Assembly (NCBI RefSeq): GCF_000219125.1
Contig: NZ_AFGF01000269.1
Span: 1-64,000, forward strand
Reading direction: 5' to 3'
From: Acetonema longum DSM 6540
GTDB taxonomy: Bacteria; Bacillota; Negativicutes; Sporomusales; Acetonemataceae
Length of the DNA stretch: 64,000 bases
Part shown: piece after piece, positions 32,417 through 43,119 of the stretch
How the letters are laid out: every line of letters begins with the position of its first letter
How positions within the stretch are numbered: the stretch's first letter is position 1
The notes under the pieces: model-generated
Database searches by the model: none
What the model was told of the DNA's origin: nothing
What the model saw: only the letters and a program-made list of their open reading frames with translations
Position numbers and translations under genes: made by a program

Positions 32417-34594
32417 ATGAAAGAAGAACAGGCAGAACCGATGGCCGCCGAAGAAAAACTATTCGCCGAGTTCGCGGCGCCGACATATGAGTCCTGGCAA
32501 AGCGAGGCTGAGAAAGCTCTCAAAGGCGCTCCCTTTGAAAGCAGGCTGATCACCAAAACCTATGAGGAAATTGATTTGAAACCAATTTACCGGCAGAACG
32601 ACTTGGAGTCAGAGGGCGTTCACCTCAGTTTGCCGGGCAGCGAGCCCTTTGTCAGGGGAATCCATGCCGGCGGCTATCTGACAAAATCCTGGCTGGTTGC
32701 CCAGGAATGCGACCAGCCGCTGGCCGCTGAACTTAACCAAACATTAAAGAACGAACTCAGCCGCGGCCTACAGAGCCTCCATATCCGCCTGGATACCGCG
32801 ACCTGCTTGGGGCTTGATCCGGACATTGCCGATGCCGGCCAGGTAGGGGACCGGGGTTTTTCGCTGGCCTGCCTGCAGGACCTGACGAAAGCCCTGGACG
32901 ATATTTCCCTGCAGCAATGGTCTGTAATGGTGCCCGCCGGCGCCCGCTCGCTGCCGGTGGTGGCCCTGTTTGCGGCTCTGGCCCGGTCCAGGGGAATGGA
33001 TCCCGGTGAGCTTTCCGGCTCGATTGTAGCCGATCCCCTGGGCGCTTTGGCGTTGCAGGGACAATTGACGGCATCCCTGCCGTCCGTTTATGACGAATTG
33101 GCTGCTGTGACCGCCTGGGCGGAAACCCGTACCCCTTATCTGAAAACCATCCGGGCCGACGGTTGCCCCTATCATGACGCCGGCGCCAATGCCGTGCAGG
33201 AACTGGCTTACGCCCTGGCGACCGCTGTGGAATACGTGCGGGAGCTGCAGCAGCGCGGCCTGGAATTCCCGGTGATTTCCCGTCATATGCAGTTTTCTTT
33301 TGCCCTGGGCGCCAATATGTTCATGGAACTGGCCAAAATCCGCGCCGCGAGACTGCTGTGGAGTCAGGCGGCGCGGGCTTTCGGCGGTAAGGGGGAAGAA
33401 TGCGCTGCAGTTATTCACGGTCGGACATCCCGCTTTACAAAAACCGGTTATGATCCCTATGTCAATATGCTGCGGACGACAACCGAAGCCTTCGCCGGTG
33501 TGGTGGCCGGCCTGGACAGCCTGCACGTCGGTCCTTTCGACGAGGCGGTTCGGCCGGGGGATGAGTTTTCCCGCCGGATTGCCCGCAACACGCAGATCAT
33601 CCTGCAGCAGGAATGCGGCCTGATGCAGCCGGCGGATCCAGCCGGCGGGTCCTGGTATGTGGAGACGCTTACCGCCGACCTGGCCCGCCGGGCCTGGGAA
33701 ATCTTTCAACAAGTGGAAATGAAGGGAGGAATGTTTCTGGCCCTGCAGGCCGGCCTGCCGCAAAGCCAAAGCGCAAAAACGGCGCAAAACCGGTTTGCCA
33801 ATTTGGCCAAACGGCGGGATGTGATCGTGGGAACCAATATGTATGCCAACTTGGCGGAACATCCCCTGGCGGCGTCAGAAATTGACTGCCAGGCGATACA
33901 GGCCCGGCGGGCAGAACAACTGACGGCTTACCGCCAAAACAGGGCGACGCAGGAGCAGCAGCGGCTGCTGACCAGCCTGGCAGCCAGTCGCCAGCGCACG
34001 GGGGCGGAGCTGGTGGAGGCTGCCATCGACGCGGCCATTGCCGGCGGTTCCGTGGGTGAAATTTTCCTTGCCCTGCGCCGGGAAGAAACAGAGCCCTTAA
34101 GCATCACTCCTCTTCAGCCGAGCCGGTTGTCCGAACCCTATGAGGCCCTGCGGCGGAACACCGAAAAGTTCAAAGCGGAAACCGGCGGCAATGTGCGCAT
34201 TTTTTCGGCCGATATAGGGCCGATCCCCCAGCACAAGCCCAGAGCCGATTTCAGCCGGGGCTTTTTTGAGGTTGGTGCATTTGAAGTACTGTCCAACAAC
34301 GGCTTTGCATCTGTGGACGAGGCTGCCGATACAGCCGCGGCTTCCGGCGCCGATGCGGTGGTGATCTGCTCTACTGATGCCACCTATCCCGAAATCGTGC
34401 CGCCGCTGGCCCGGCTGATCAAGGAAAAGATGCCGGGAGTGTGGCTGGTTCTGGCCGGCCTGCCGCCGGAAGACCTGCAGGCCGTATACCGGGAAGCCGG
34501 CGTGGATGAGTTCATTCATGTCCGGGCCGACTGCTATGAAAGTTTATCCAGGCTGCAGCGCAGAAAGGGGATGCATGATGATTCTCAAGCCTGA
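32417..34594 (+). CDS. mutA: methylmalonyl-CoA mutase small subunit
   Basis: Non-catalytic partner of MutB in the interconversion of succinyl-CoA and methylmalonyl-CoA. 725 residues. The TIM-barrel part includes [18 protein letters not shown] and [28 protein letters not shown]; the C-terminal flavodoxin-like domain (about 580-725) lacks the DxHxxG cobalamin motif, as is usual for the small subunit. Its end overlaps mutB by about 20 bases. Confidence 0.92.
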   Translation: MKEEQAEPMAAEEKLFAEFAAPTYESWQSEAEKALKGAPFESRLITKTYEEIDLKPIYRQNDLESEGVHLSLPGSEPFVRGIHAGGYLTKSWLVAQECDQPLAAELNQTLKNELSRGLQSLHIRLDTATCLGLDPDIADAGQVGDRGFSLACLQDLTKALDDISLQQWSVMVPAGARSLPVVALFAALARSRGMDPGELSGSIVADPLGALALQGQLTASLPSVYDELAAVTAWAETRTPYLKTIRADGCPYHDAGANAVQELAYALATAVEYVRELQQRGLEFPVISRHMQFSFALGANMFMELAKIRAARLLWSQAARAFGGKGEECAAVIHGRTSRFTKTGYDPYVNMLRTTTEAFAGVVAGLDSLHVGPFDEAVRPGDEFSRRIARNTQIILQQECGLMQPADPAGGSWYVETLTADLARRAWEIFQQVEMKGGMFLALQAGLPQSQSAKTAQNRFANLAKRRDVIVGTNMYANLAEHPLAASEIDCQAIQARRAEQLTAYRQNRATQEQQRLLTSLAASRQRTGAELVEAAIDAAIAGGSVGEIFLALRREETEPLSITPLQPSRLSEPYEALRRNTEKFKAETGGNVRIFSADIGPIPQHKPRADFSRGFFEVGAFEVLSNNGFASVDEAADTAAASGADAVVICSTDATYPEIVPPLARLIKEKMPGVWLVLAGLPPEDLQAVYREAGVDEFIHVRADCYESLSRLQRRKGMHDDSQA

Positions 34595-36764
34595 TTTCAC
34601 GACCTTGGCCTTTCAGGCCTCTCACGGCAGCGCCGGCTATAAGGATTGGCGGCGCAACCTGGAGCGGGAAACGGGGGAACCGATGGAAGATCTCGTCCAC
34701 CGCACCATGGAGCAGATAGATATTCAGCCTCTGTACAGTGAGGCCGACATGGCCGAGGTGGAACATCTCGCCTTTCTGGCGGGAATTCCGCCGTTTTTAC
34801 GCGGACCTTATCCCAATATGTACGTGACCCAGCCCTGGACAGTCCGCCAATATGCCGGCTTTTCCACCGCCGAGGAAAGCAACGCCTTTTACAAACGAAA
34901 CCTGGCCATGGGCCAGAAGGGATTGTCCATTGCCTTTGACCTGGCGACCCACCGGGGCTATGACTCCGACCATCCCCGGGTGGTAGGCGACGTGGGCAAG
35001 GCCGGCGTGGCTGTCGACTCGATTTTGGATATGAAGATTCTGTTTGACGGAATTCCTCTGGACAAAATGTCGGTATCCATGACGATGAACGGCGCAGTGC
35101 TGCCGATCATGGCCTTCTACATCGTAGCGGCCGAAGAACAGGGCGTACCGGCCGAAGTTCTGACTGGCACGATCCAGAACGATATTTTAAAGGAATTCAT
35201 GGTTCGCAACACCTATATTTATCCCCCGGAACCGTCCATGCGGATCATCGGCGATATTTTCGCCTATACCTCTAAAAACATGCCCAAATTCAACAGCATC
35301 AGTATTTCCGGCTATCATATGCAGGAAGCGGGCGCCACGGCCGATATCGAGCTGGGTTATACCCTGGCCGACGGTCTGGAATACGTCAAGACCGGCTTGA
35401 AGGCCGGCCTGGACATCGACGCTTTTGCTCCTCGCTTTGCTTTTTTCTGGGCCATCGGCAAGAACTACTTCATGGAAGTGGCAAAAATGCGGGCCGGGCG
35501 CCTGCTGTGGGCCAAACTGATCAAACAGTTCAACCCGAAGAATCCTAAATCCATGGCATTGCGGACTCATTCCCAGACTTCAGGCTGGAGTCTGACCGAG
35601 CAGGATCCGTTCAACAATGTGGTTCGCACCTGCATCGAAGCCCTGGCAGCCTCATTGGGGCATACCCAGTCGCTTCATACTAACGCCCTGGATGAAGCCA
35701 TCGCCCTGCCAACGGACTTTTCCGCCCGGATTGCCCGCAACACTCAGTTATATCTACAGGATGAGACCTATATTTGCAAGGTTATTGATCCATGGGGCGG
35801 CTCATACTATGTGGAAGCCCTGACCCGGGAATTGGCCCGCAAAGCCTGGCAGCACATCCAGGAGGTGGAACAGCTGGGAGGCATGGCCAAGGCCATTGAT
35901 ACCGGCCTGCCCAAGATGAGAATCGAGGAAGCCGCCGCCCGGCGTCAGGCTCAAATCGACTCGGCAAAAGAGACCATCGTCGGCGTCAACCGTTTCCGCC
36001 TCGTCAAAGAAGATCCTTTGGAAATCCTGGAGGTCGACAACACGGCTGTGCGGCAGGCGCAGCTCCGCCGCCTGGAGCAATTAAAAGCCAACCGCAACGA
36101 GGACGAGGTGCAATCGTCCTTAGAAGCCATTACCAAGGCTATGGAAAGCGGCGCAGGCAACGTGCTGGACCTGGCGGTAAAAGCTGCCAGACTCAGAGCC
36201 AGCCTGGGTGAAATATCCTATGCCGTGGAAAAAGTGGCCGGCCGGCACAAAGCTGTCATCCGTTCCATTTCCGGCGTCTACAGCAGCGAGTTTAACGATG
36301 AGCAGGAAATCGGAACCGTGCGGAAAATGGCCGATGAATTTGAAAAACTGGAAGGCCGCCGGCCTCGTATCCTTATGGCTAAAATGGGTCAGGACGGACA
36401 TGACCGGGGAGCAAAGGTCGTATCCACCGCCTTTGCCGACATGGGCTTCGACGTGGATATCGGGCCGTTGTTCCAAACGCCGGAGGAAACCGCCCAACAG
36501 GCCGTGGACAATGACGTGCACGTGGTCGGGATGAGTTCGCTGGCAGCCGGACATAAGACGCTGCTGCCGCAGCTGGTAGAGGAACTGGCCAAGCGGGGCC
36601 GGAGCGATATTCTCGTGGTCGCCGGCGGCGTCATTCCTGCTCAGGACTATGACTTTTTGCGGGCCCATGGCGCAGCGGCCATCTTTGGGCCGGGAACGGT
36701 AATTCCGGTGGCGGCGCAGCGGATTCTGGAAGTATTATTACGCCGGGGCCAGGTGGCAGGCTGA
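34575..36764 (+). CDS. mutB: methylmalonyl-CoA mutase large (catalytic) subunit
   Basis: Adenosylcobalamin-dependent catalytic subunit, 729 residues. [27 protein letters not shown] and [20 protein letters not shown] near the N-terminus are family hallmarks of the substrate-binding barrel. The C-terminal B12-binding domain has [14 protein letters not shown] with the base-off His (DGHDRG) and [13 protein letters not shown] at 34575 or 34578 are both possible after AAAGGGG. It needs B12, yet the operon lies behind two cobalamin riboswitches. Adjacent meaB overlaps by one base. Confidence 0.95.
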   Translation: MMILKPDFTTLAFQASHGSAGYKDWRRNLERETGEPMEDLVHRTMEQIDIQPLYSEADMAEVEHLAFLAGIPPFLRGPYPNMYVTQPWTVRQYAGFSTAEESNAFYKRNLAMGQKGLSIAFDLATHRGYDSDHPRVVGDVGKAGVAVDSILDMKILFDGIPLDKMSVSMTMNGAVLPIMAFYIVAAEEQGVPAEVLTGTIQNDILKEFMVRNTYIYPPEPSMRIIGDIFAYTSKNMPKFNSISISGYHMQEAGATADIELGYTLADGLEYVKTGLKAGLDIDAFAPRFAFFWAIGKNYFMEVAKMRAGRLLWAKLIKQFNPKNPKSMALRTHSQTSGWSLTEQDPFNNVVRTCIEALAASLGHTQSLHTNALDEAIALPTDFSARIARNTQLYLQDETYICKVIDPWGGSYYVEALTRELARKAWQHIQEVEQLGGMAKAIDTGLPKMRIEEAAARRQAQIDSAKETIVGVNRFRLVKEDPLEILEVDNTAVRQAQLRRLEQLKANRNEDEVQSSLEAITKAMESGAGNVLDLAVKAARLRASLGEISYAVEKVAGRHKAVIRSISGVYSSEFNDEQEIGTVRKMADEFEKLEGRRPRILMAKMGQDGHDRGAKVVSTAFADMGFDVDIGPLFQTPEETAQQAVDNDVHVVGMSSLAAGHKTLLPQLVEELAKRGRSDILVVAGGVIPAQDYDFLRAHGAAAIFGPGTVIPVAAQRILEVLLRRGQVAG

Positions 36765-37903
36765 TGGAGCGGCGGGGAGAGAGACTGCCGGAGTGGGCCT
36801 GCGGCAGCGATGACGGTTTTGCCAGCCGCGTAATGGAGGGGGTGGCCACCACCCACGACGGCATGCCCGGAGTCGCCGGAAAAATGGCGGCTCCGGCCGC
36901 CCGGCCGCGCCAACTGGAAGTAGCGGACTACTATCAGGGGATCATGCAGGGAGACCGGGGGATTTTGGCCCGGGCTATCACCCTAGTGGAAAGCAACCAT
37001 CCCAAACATGCCGTCATGGCGCAGGCCCTACTGCAGGAACTGCTGCCTCATACCGGCGGCGCTATGCGGGTTGGCATCACAGGCGTTCCCGGAGCGGGGA
37101 AAAGCACCTTTATCGAATCGCTTGGCTGCCGGCTGTGCGAACGGGGACATAAAGTCGCCGTGCTGGCAGTAGACCCCAGCAGCACGGTCACCCGCGGCAG
37201 CATCCTTGGCGACAAAACCAGGATGGAACAGCTTACCCGCCAACCCAACGCCTTCATTCGTCCCTCACCCTCCGGCGGCACCCTGGGCGGCGTGGCCCGC
37301 AAAAGCCGGGAAACCATGCTGCTGTGTGAAGCAGCCGGTTATGATATCATTCTGGTAGAGACCGTCGGTGTCGGCCAAAGCGAAGTAACTGTGCGGTCTA
37401 TGGTGGACTTCTTTTTGCTCGTCGTCCTGACCGGCGCCGGCGATGAGCTGCAAGGCATGAAAAAAGGCGTTATGGAGCTGGCTGATCTCATCGCGGTCAA
37501 TAAGGCCGACGGGGATAACCGGCTCCGGGCCCTGGCTGCCAGGGCCGATTACGAGCGCATTCTGCATTATATCCGTCCGGCCACCGAAGGCTGGCGTACC
37601 CAGTCAGTGACCTGCTCGGCCATGACCGGCGATGGTATTGACGCCCTCTGGGCCACGGTGGAGTCCTTCTTTGCTCAGGTCAGGGCATCCGGCGCTTTTG
37701 CCACCCGGCGCCAAAACCAGGTATTGGCCTGGATGCGATCCATGGTGGAAGAACACCTGTACCGGAGCTTTTTCGACCATCCCGCCGTGACAGCCTGCCT
37801 GCCCCGTATCGAGCAGGAAGTGGCCAGCGGCACGCTGGTCACCACCCGGGCTGTCCAGGAACTGCTGTCTGCCTATGAAGGGGCAAACAGCAGCAAAGCG
37901 TAG
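36764..37903 (+). CDS. meaB: methylmalonyl-CoA mutase-associated GTPase MeaB
   Basis: G3E-family P-loop GTPase that protects and reloads the mutase with adenosylcobalamin. 379 residues. Walker A GVPGAGKSTFIE is near residue 110, then DPSSTVTRGSILGDKTRM, ETVGVGQSE and the specificity motif VNKAD. The start overlaps the mutB stop (ATGA arrangement). The first 50 residues are extra compared with many homologues. Last gene of the operon; terminator at 37921-37958. Confidence 0.93.
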   Translation: MERRGERLPEWACGSDDGFASRVMEGVATTHDGMPGVAGKMAAPAARPRQLEVADYYQGIMQGDRGILARAITLVESNHPKHAVMAQALLQELLPHTGGAMRVGITGVPGAGKSTFIESLGCRLCERGHKVAVLAVDPSSTVTRGSILGDKTRMEQLTRQPNAFIRPSPSGGTLGGVARKSRETMLLCEAAGYDIILVETVGVGQSEVTVRSMVDFFLLVVLTGAGDELQGMKKGVMELADLIAVNKADGDNRLRALAARADYERILHYIRPATEGWRTQSVTCSAMTGDGIDALWATVESFFAQVRASGAFATRRQNQVLAWMRSMVEEHLYRSFFDHPAVTACLPRIEQEVASGTLVTTRAVQELLSAYEGANSSKA

Positions 37904-37920
37904 ATAAAGGGCCATGAAGC

Positions 37921-37958
37921 AGGGCTGTTAAAGCGCGAACCAGCGCTTTAACAGCCCT
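37921..37958 (+). terminator. terminator of mutA-mutB-meaB
   Basis: AGGGCTGTTAAAGCGC pairs perfectly with GCGCTTTAACAGCCCT. A closely similar hairpin occurs at 39999-40034. Confidence 0.7.
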
Positions 37959-38101
37959 GCTGTGCATAAAAATCCCACAGACTTGCTACCCCGGAATTTG
38001 TATGATTCTCTAATTGCAGGAAAAATGACGTTTTTGGTGGGGGCAAGATGTATATATTTGTTTAATCTTCTTGATTTAATAATTGAATGGGAGGACTATC
38101 C

Positions 38102-39958
38102 ATGAGAAAAGAATCGGTTTTGACACGGAAAATTCTAGCTGCTACAGCGGCTGCCGGCATGCTTTTAGGCGGACAGGCTGCCGGATTGGCGGCCGAAGGC
38201 GAGGCGCAGGACTTTGAATTGGACCAGGTCATTGTTACCGCCCAGCGCTATGAAAAGCGCGAAGTTGACGTCGCGGCCTCTACCGAGATTCTGACGCAGC
38301 AGGATCTTTTGAATACCGGCGCCAGTAATTTGTATAACGCCCTGAGTTTTTCCACCGGCATTGCACTGCATCAGTACGGTACGGGAGGCTCTTCCATGGG
38401 CAATATGACCAGTAAGATCGTCATGCGGGGAAACTCCGGCGGTACGCTGGTCCTGATCAACGGCATGCCGCTGAATATCCGCGGCACCTATGATTTGAAC
38501 GACATTCCGGTGGAAAATATAGAACGGGTCGAGATCGTCCGCGGCGGCGGCTCCGTACTGTACGGCAGCGAGGCCACCGGCGGCGTCATCAATATCATTA
38601 CCAAGAAGCAGCGGGAGAATTACTTTAAGACCGGCTGGGGCAATTACGGACAGCAAGAGTATACTGTCGGCCTGCAGGCCGACAGGCTGGGCCTCAGCTA
38701 TCAATACTCCGACTGGGGCACCCGGGAAAACGTCGCCAGCGACGGGAAAAAATGGAAAGGTCCGGACAATAATAATTTGAGCTTGAACTATGCGTTCAAT
38801 GATAACTGGAGCCTTTCACTCAATCATGTGGAGTCGAATTATCATTATATTACCAGCAAAGCAGACACTGAGCAGAATATCAACAGAAACAATATTCAAT
38901 TGACTTATCGCGATAATCATCTTCAATCCACATTTTATTATGTTGACAGGACGCGGGAGAAGGATGCGTTGACCTTTTCTAAAGGAACCTATGAAATTGA
39001 CGAAGAAAAGAACCGCAATTACGGATTGGACATGCAGAAAGATTGGGAGATAAAGGATACCAGGCTGTTGTTCGGCGGATCGTTTCAGCGTGAAGAGTTT
39101 ACGAAGAATGCTAAAATCAGCACTAGCGATAGCGTTAAGCATTCCAGAAACGATTTTTCTGCCTATGGGCAGTATGAAAAGCCTATCAGCAAACGGGACA
39201 CGCTGATACTGAGTGCCCGTGAGTCCTGGACAACCGGTGCGCCCAACGATTATGACGAAACGAACTTCAGCGGCCAAGCACAGATGATCCACAAGTTGCA
39301 AGAGAATGAGAATTTGTACATCAGTGCGGGACAGTCCTTTAAAATGCCGGAGTTGCATCAAATCTATAATACGGCTCCCGGCGCAGATTTGAAGGCGCAA
39401 GTTGGTGCCCATTACGAGGCGGGCTGGAAAAAGGATATCGGTGGTCATAAGTGGCGGGTTGCCTTATTTCATTATGATATTGATGACAACATAACCGCTA
39501 AATATGTTGCCCCAGACTTTATCTATGAGAATGAGAATTTAAAAAATAGCGGCATTGAATTGGAATGCAAGATTAAAACCGCTGCCAGCCCGTTCGGCTT
39601 TCATTATGCTGTCAGCTATGGTAATCCCAAAACTGAAACCATAGATGAAGGCGGCTCCTCGGGCTGGCAGCGCGATTATTCCCGGTGGCAGCTTAATGGC
39701 GGCGTGACCTATCAGCAGGATAAATGGAGTGCCGCCCTGAATGCGTCTTACATGGCGGAACGGGTACTGAACAACGTCGACACCAAACCGTATCTGCTTA
39801 CTAACTTGAACGTGAATTATGCCATGACGCAGAACAGCAGCCTGTTTTTGACCATCAACAACCTGCTGGATAGGGATGATATTACCTATCGAGCAACATC
39901 TGCAGACTATTATTTCACGCCCTGTAATTACATGATGGGATATAAGATGAATTTCTAA
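38102..39958 (+). CDS. TonB-dependent outer-membrane receptor
   Basis: Receptor of 618 residues. Signal peptide (RKILAATAAAGMLLGGQAAGLAA), TonB box region ELDQVIVTAQRYEK, plug domain with VMRGNSGGTLVLINGMPLN and VERVEIVRGGGSVLYGSEATGGVINIITKK, then a 22-strand type barrel ending MGYKMNF with C-terminal Phe. GGGAGG precedes the ATG. No riboswitch or clear iron box is seen in its leader, so the ligand (corrinoid, heme, siderophore) is open. It follows the mutase operon by a terminator. Confidence 0.9.
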   Translation: MRKESVLTRKILAATAAAGMLLGGQAAGLAAEGEAQDFELDQVIVTAQRYEKREVDVAASTEILTQQDLLNTGASNLYNALSFSTGIALHQYGTGGSSMGNMTSKIVMRGNSGGTLVLINGMPLNIRGTYDLNDIPVENIERVEIVRGGGSVLYGSEATGGVINIITKKQRENYFKTGWGNYGQQEYTVGLQADRLGLSYQYSDWGTRENVASDGKKWKGPDNNNLSLNYAFNDNWSLSLNHVESNYHYITSKADTEQNINRNNIQLTYRDNHLQSTFYYVDRTREKDALTFSKGTYEIDEEKNRNYGLDMQKDWEIKDTRLLFGGSFQREEFTKNAKISTSDSVKHSRNDFSAYGQYEKPISKRDTLILSARESWTTGAPNDYDETNFSGQAQMIHKLQENENLYISAGQSFKMPELHQIYNTAPGADLKAQVGAHYEAGWKKDIGGHKWRVALFHYDIDDNITAKYVAPDFIYENENLKNSGIELECKIKTAASPFGFHYAVSYGNPKTETIDEGGSSGWQRDYSRWQLNGGVTYQQDKWSAALNASYMAERVLNNVDTKPYLLTNLNVNYAMTQNSSLFLTINNLLDRDDITYRATSADYYFTPCNYMMGYKMNF

Positions 39959-39998
39959 AAGAAAAATAGAGGAAAGAGCAGCGGGAGCCCAGGCCGCA

Positions 39999-40047
39999 GA
40001 GCCGTTAAAACGCGAACCGGCGCTTTAACGGCTCTTGTTCTTGTTAT
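39999..40047 (+). terminator. terminator of the TonB-dependent receptor
   Basis: GAGCCGTTAAA-CGC pairs with GCG-TTTAACGGCTC, followed by TTGTTCTTGTT. Loop and inner stem (CGCGAACC-GGCG) repeat those of the meaB terminator. Confidence 0.75.
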
Positions 40048-40081
40048 TAGTGTGCAGGCATGTCAATATGATTTTTACGAC

Positions 40082-40888
40082 TCAATTATATACATAAGGA
40101 TTAGGCAGAGGTTCTATGCGGGAAACCGCAGTTGCTTTCAGCAAGGGAATGACAACTCCGTTATAGTCTCCCTGCTGAATTTTTCCGTGTACTTCTACCC
40201 ATGTGTCGTTTTTATACAGAGAGCTGTCAGGCCATTCTATGATTAAGCCACTGGGCATTGCATCAGCGGCACAGCAGGCAATTTCAAATCGTACCACCAT
40301 GCACTGATTATCCTTGAGACCCGCTGGCCTATAGACAAAGCCTTTTAAATTGACTTCCCGGTTGATAAAATTCGCAGTAGCTTCGTACATGATGGTAATC
40401 CAGCGGATATGGTTTGTATCGTCAATATAAATAACCGGAGTTTGTTTTGGATTAACTGGTTGAATCTGCTGCATTGCGTCGAACGGAATGGCGGGTGTGT
40501 TGTTTTCAGACATGGAGGATGCGGCGATACCGGGATTGTTGGAAAGATACTTCATGCTCCTGTTGTCAGCGGTTATGGAGCCCAGTGATTTGGCAGGGAT
40601 GAGAAAACAGATGGCAATGGTCCCGATGAAAACATAATAAAAATAGCTGGAGAACGTATGATCTCGTTTTGTCGGATTGACTGACAGCATATCACTCACT
40701 AGCCGTATGGTTTGCACGATAACCAGCAGGAAAAGGATGGTCAAGCCAACTTGGGCATTAAGAGTGAATTGCGGGTGTATTAATTGCAGCAGATTGCCCT
40801 GGGTTATCACCCGGTAAAATAAAAGAGTAAAACAAATAAGAATCAAGAGCTGCAGTAGATTCTCGACTGCCTGTGAAAATCTATACAA
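40082..40888 (-). CDS. TIGR03943/YcgQ-like membrane protein
   Basis: 268 residues: four hydrophobic segments in the first 130 residues (LLQLLILICFTLLFYRVI, VGLTILFLLVIVQTI, YYVFIGTIAICFLI) and a C-terminal soluble domain with VNLKGFVYRPAGLKDNQCMVVRFEIACCAADAMP and WVEVHGKIQQGDYNG, typical of the YcgQ/TIGR03943 family. It overlaps its partner permease gene by 8 bases; such pairs occur together in Firmicutes, often near metal regulation genes. Confidence 0.8.
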   Translation of the reverse strand: MYRFSQAVENLLQLLILICFTLLFYRVITQGNLLQLIHPQFTLNAQVGLTILFLLVIVQTIRLVSDMLSVNPTKRDHTFSSYFYYVFIGTIAICFLIPAKSLGSITADNRSMKYLSNNPGIAASSMSENNTPAIPFDAMQQIQPVNPKQTPVIYIDDTNHIRWITIMYEATANFINREVNLKGFVYRPAGLKDNQCMVVRFEIACCAADAMPSGLIIEWPDSSLYKNDTWVEVHGKIQQGDYNGVVIPLLKATAVSRIEPLPNPYVYN

Positions 40889-41936
40889 ACCCGAACACCT
40901 CCCTGAAATAAGGAAGACAATTGATCAGCAGTGACAGCAGAAATACGCTGATCGTAATCAGGAGAACAAGCTTCATTACGTATGATACTCTAAATGCATT
41001 GAGCATCATAATTACATTTTTAATATCCAGCATAGGCCCATAGATCAGGAACGAGGCAATTGCGCCCGGGGTAAAAGAGGCGGCGAACGGCGCAGCAATA
41101 AACGCGTCTGCCTGTGAGCAGACGGAAAGAATGAAAGCAAAACCCATCATGCCCCAGATGGAAACAACAGGCTCCTGGCCTACGCTTAACAGCAGAGTCC
41201 GTGGTACGGTTATCTGAATGACTGCGGCGAGAAATGAGCCGATTAGCAGGAAGCGTCCCATATCAAAGAACTCGTCGCAAGTGTGGTACAGCATCTCGCG
41301 CAATCGCATCAGAAGTCCCGGATGATGATGCTCGTGTCCGCAGCCGCACCCCTGGTGACAGCCGCAGCCAGGGTCTGCCGTGTAGGGATTGAGTATCTTA
41401 GAGTTTACGTTGCTGCTATATAACAGAATTCCGATAAGATTGGCGCAGATAAAAACGCCGGCAAACCGATAAACCAGCATAGAGGGAGACGAGTTAAAAG
41501 CAAGGTATGTGGAAAAGCCGACTAAGGGGTTAATAACCGGAGCCGATAACATGAAGGGGACGGCGATATACGCAGGGACCCCCTTTTGAATGAGCCGGCG
41601 TACGATAGGGATAATGCCGCACTCACATAAGGGGAAGAAGATTCCCAGCAAGCTGCCGCAGACGATGCCAATCATGCTGTTTCTCGGCAACAGACGATGA
41701 ATTGTTGTATCGGAAATAAAGACGTGAATAAACGAGGAAATAATCACTCCCAGCAATACTAAGGGAAAGGCTTCGATGATAATACTGAGAAAGATAGAAG
41801 TCAATTCCTGCAAAAAATCTGTTTGATTTCCGGGCAGTGCTTCAAGAAACCAAATATCAGGATGCAACACACTCATGATGAGCAGAATGGATAGAATTGA
41901 AAGCTTTCCCAGGTTGGATTTTGCGCCTGTCTCCAT
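40881..41936 (-). CDS. DUF318/YcgR-like permease
   Basis: Membrane protein of 351 residues with about eight helices and the motifs FFPLCECGIIPIVRRLI, VPFMLSAPVINPL and CSQADAFIAAPFAASFTPG of the YraQ/YcgR (DUF318) permease family. The cytoplasmic loop contains a Cys/His cluster, CGCHQGCGCGHEHHH, a probable metal-binding site. The ATG at 41936 has GGAGG five bases upstream. Family members are thought to move metal or organo-metal compounds; the substrate is unknown. Confidence 0.82.
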   Translation of the reverse strand: METGAKSNLGKLSILSILLIMSVLHPDIWFLEALPGNQTDFLQELTSIFLSIIIEAFPLVLLGVIISSFIHVFISDTTIHRLLPRNSMIGIVCGSLLGIFFPLCECGIIPIVRRLIQKGVPAYIAVPFMLSAPVINPLVGFSTYLAFNSSPSMLVYRFAGVFICANLIGILLYSSNVNSKILNPYTADPGCGCHQGCGCGHEHHHPGLLMRLREMLYHTCDEFFDMGRFLLIGSFLAAVIQITVPRTLLLSVGQEPVVSIWGMMGFAFILSVCSQADAFIAAPFAASFTPGAIASFLIYGPMLDIKNVIMMLNAFRVSYVMKLVLLITISVFLLSLLINCLPYFREVFGFV

Positions 41937-42132
41937 GACAACCTCCATTTGGATATTCATACCATTACTATAACGTGTTGAAAAAGTTTTGGCAATTATT
42001 GTTTTCCCTTTACTATTTTACCGCGCCACGGCAATTACGGAGAGGCTTTTCTTTACGAAAAAAGATCGAAATTAGGGAGGGTTATGGCATCATTTTCGAG
42101 AATTCTGTGCATAGATAATAAAATGGAGACGT

Positions 42133-43119
42133 ATGATGCTGCAACTGGTAAACCTATCGAACTACAGCACTGACCTGGTCCTGATCCGCAACGACGCGGC
42201 TGAACTTCAAGCATTCTTACAGCGGAACGGTCTGGACGGCCTGGAAATGATGTTTTGTGATTCCTGGGACCCTTCTATTCATCGCCTGGAGTGGATCCAC
42301 GGGGTGCATCTGCAGTTTTGGCCCAGTTGGCTGGATTTTTGGCGGGGGGATTATCAGGAGTTGCTGCGCCAGTTTGGCAGCCGGGCGAATATCATTGCCA
42401 GTTACGGCGGGCTGAAACGTGAGGACTGGCTGAACCGGCAGCGGGCCAATATCCGCCAGGCCAGAGAAGCTCAGGCTAAGTATCTGGTATGGCATGTCTG
42501 CCACAATCGTTTGGAAGAAATCTTTGACTGGCGGTTCAGCGCCTCGGACCGGGAGGTGGTGGATGGGGCCATTGAGGTAATCAATGAAGTGGCTGATGAA
42601 ATTCCCGCTGACATGACCCTTCTGCTGGAAAATTTGTGGTGGCCTGGCATGACACTGCGGGACCCTGGCATAATTGCCCGTCTCCTTGAGAAGATCAGGC
42701 ATCCCCGGCTAGGGATTATGCTGGACACCGGACACTTGATGAATACGAATCAAGACTTGAGAAGCCAAGCGGAAGGAATTGAGTATGTCCTGCATACCAT
42801 TGACAGCCTTGGCGAATATAGCCGCTCTATCCACGGTATTCACCTGCACTACTCCTTGTCGGGACCCTATATCCGGCAAACCAGGGGCTGGAACCGTCAG
42901 TCTTGCAGCTTGGAAGAAAGCATCAGCCATGTGCTGAAAATCGACCAGCATCTTCCCTTCACCGACTCTCAAGTCTGCCGGATCTTGGACCGGGTTCGCC
43001 CCGAATGGCTGGTGCACGAATTTGTCCAGAAATCGGCCGGGGACTGGGAAGAAAAAGTGGTCAGGCAGCAGCGGGCTTTGGGCCTGCGACACCTGAAAGG
43101 AGATGAGACCCATGAATAA
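42133..43119 (+). CDS. TIM-barrel protein, xylose isomerase/AP endonuclease-2 superfamily
   Basis: 328 residues. The pattern of metal ligands fits the superfamily: LLLENLWWPG (Glu), GIMLDTGHLMNT (Asp, His), GIHLHYS (His) and WLVHEFV (Glu). It is a sugar-phosphate isomerase/epimerase-like or endonuclease-like enzyme; reaction unknown. The next gene starts inside its last codons, so both are cotranscribed and followed by a B12-riboswitch operon. Confidence 0.78.
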   Translation: MMLQLVNLSNYSTDLVLIRNDAAELQAFLQRNGLDGLEMMFCDSWDPSIHRLEWIHGVHLQFWPSWLDFWRGDYQELLRQFGSRANIIASYGGLKREDWLNRQRANIRQAREAQAKYLVWHVCHNRLEEIFDWRFSASDREVVDGAIEVINEVADEIPADMTLLLENLWWPGMTLRDPGIIARLLEKIRHPRLGIMLDTGHLMNTNQDLRSQAEGIEYVLHTIDSLGEYSRSIHGIHLHYSLSGPYIRQTRGWNRQSCSLEESISHVLKIDQHLPFTDSQVCRILDRVRPEWLVHEFVQKSAGDWEEKVVRQQRALGLRHLKGDETHE

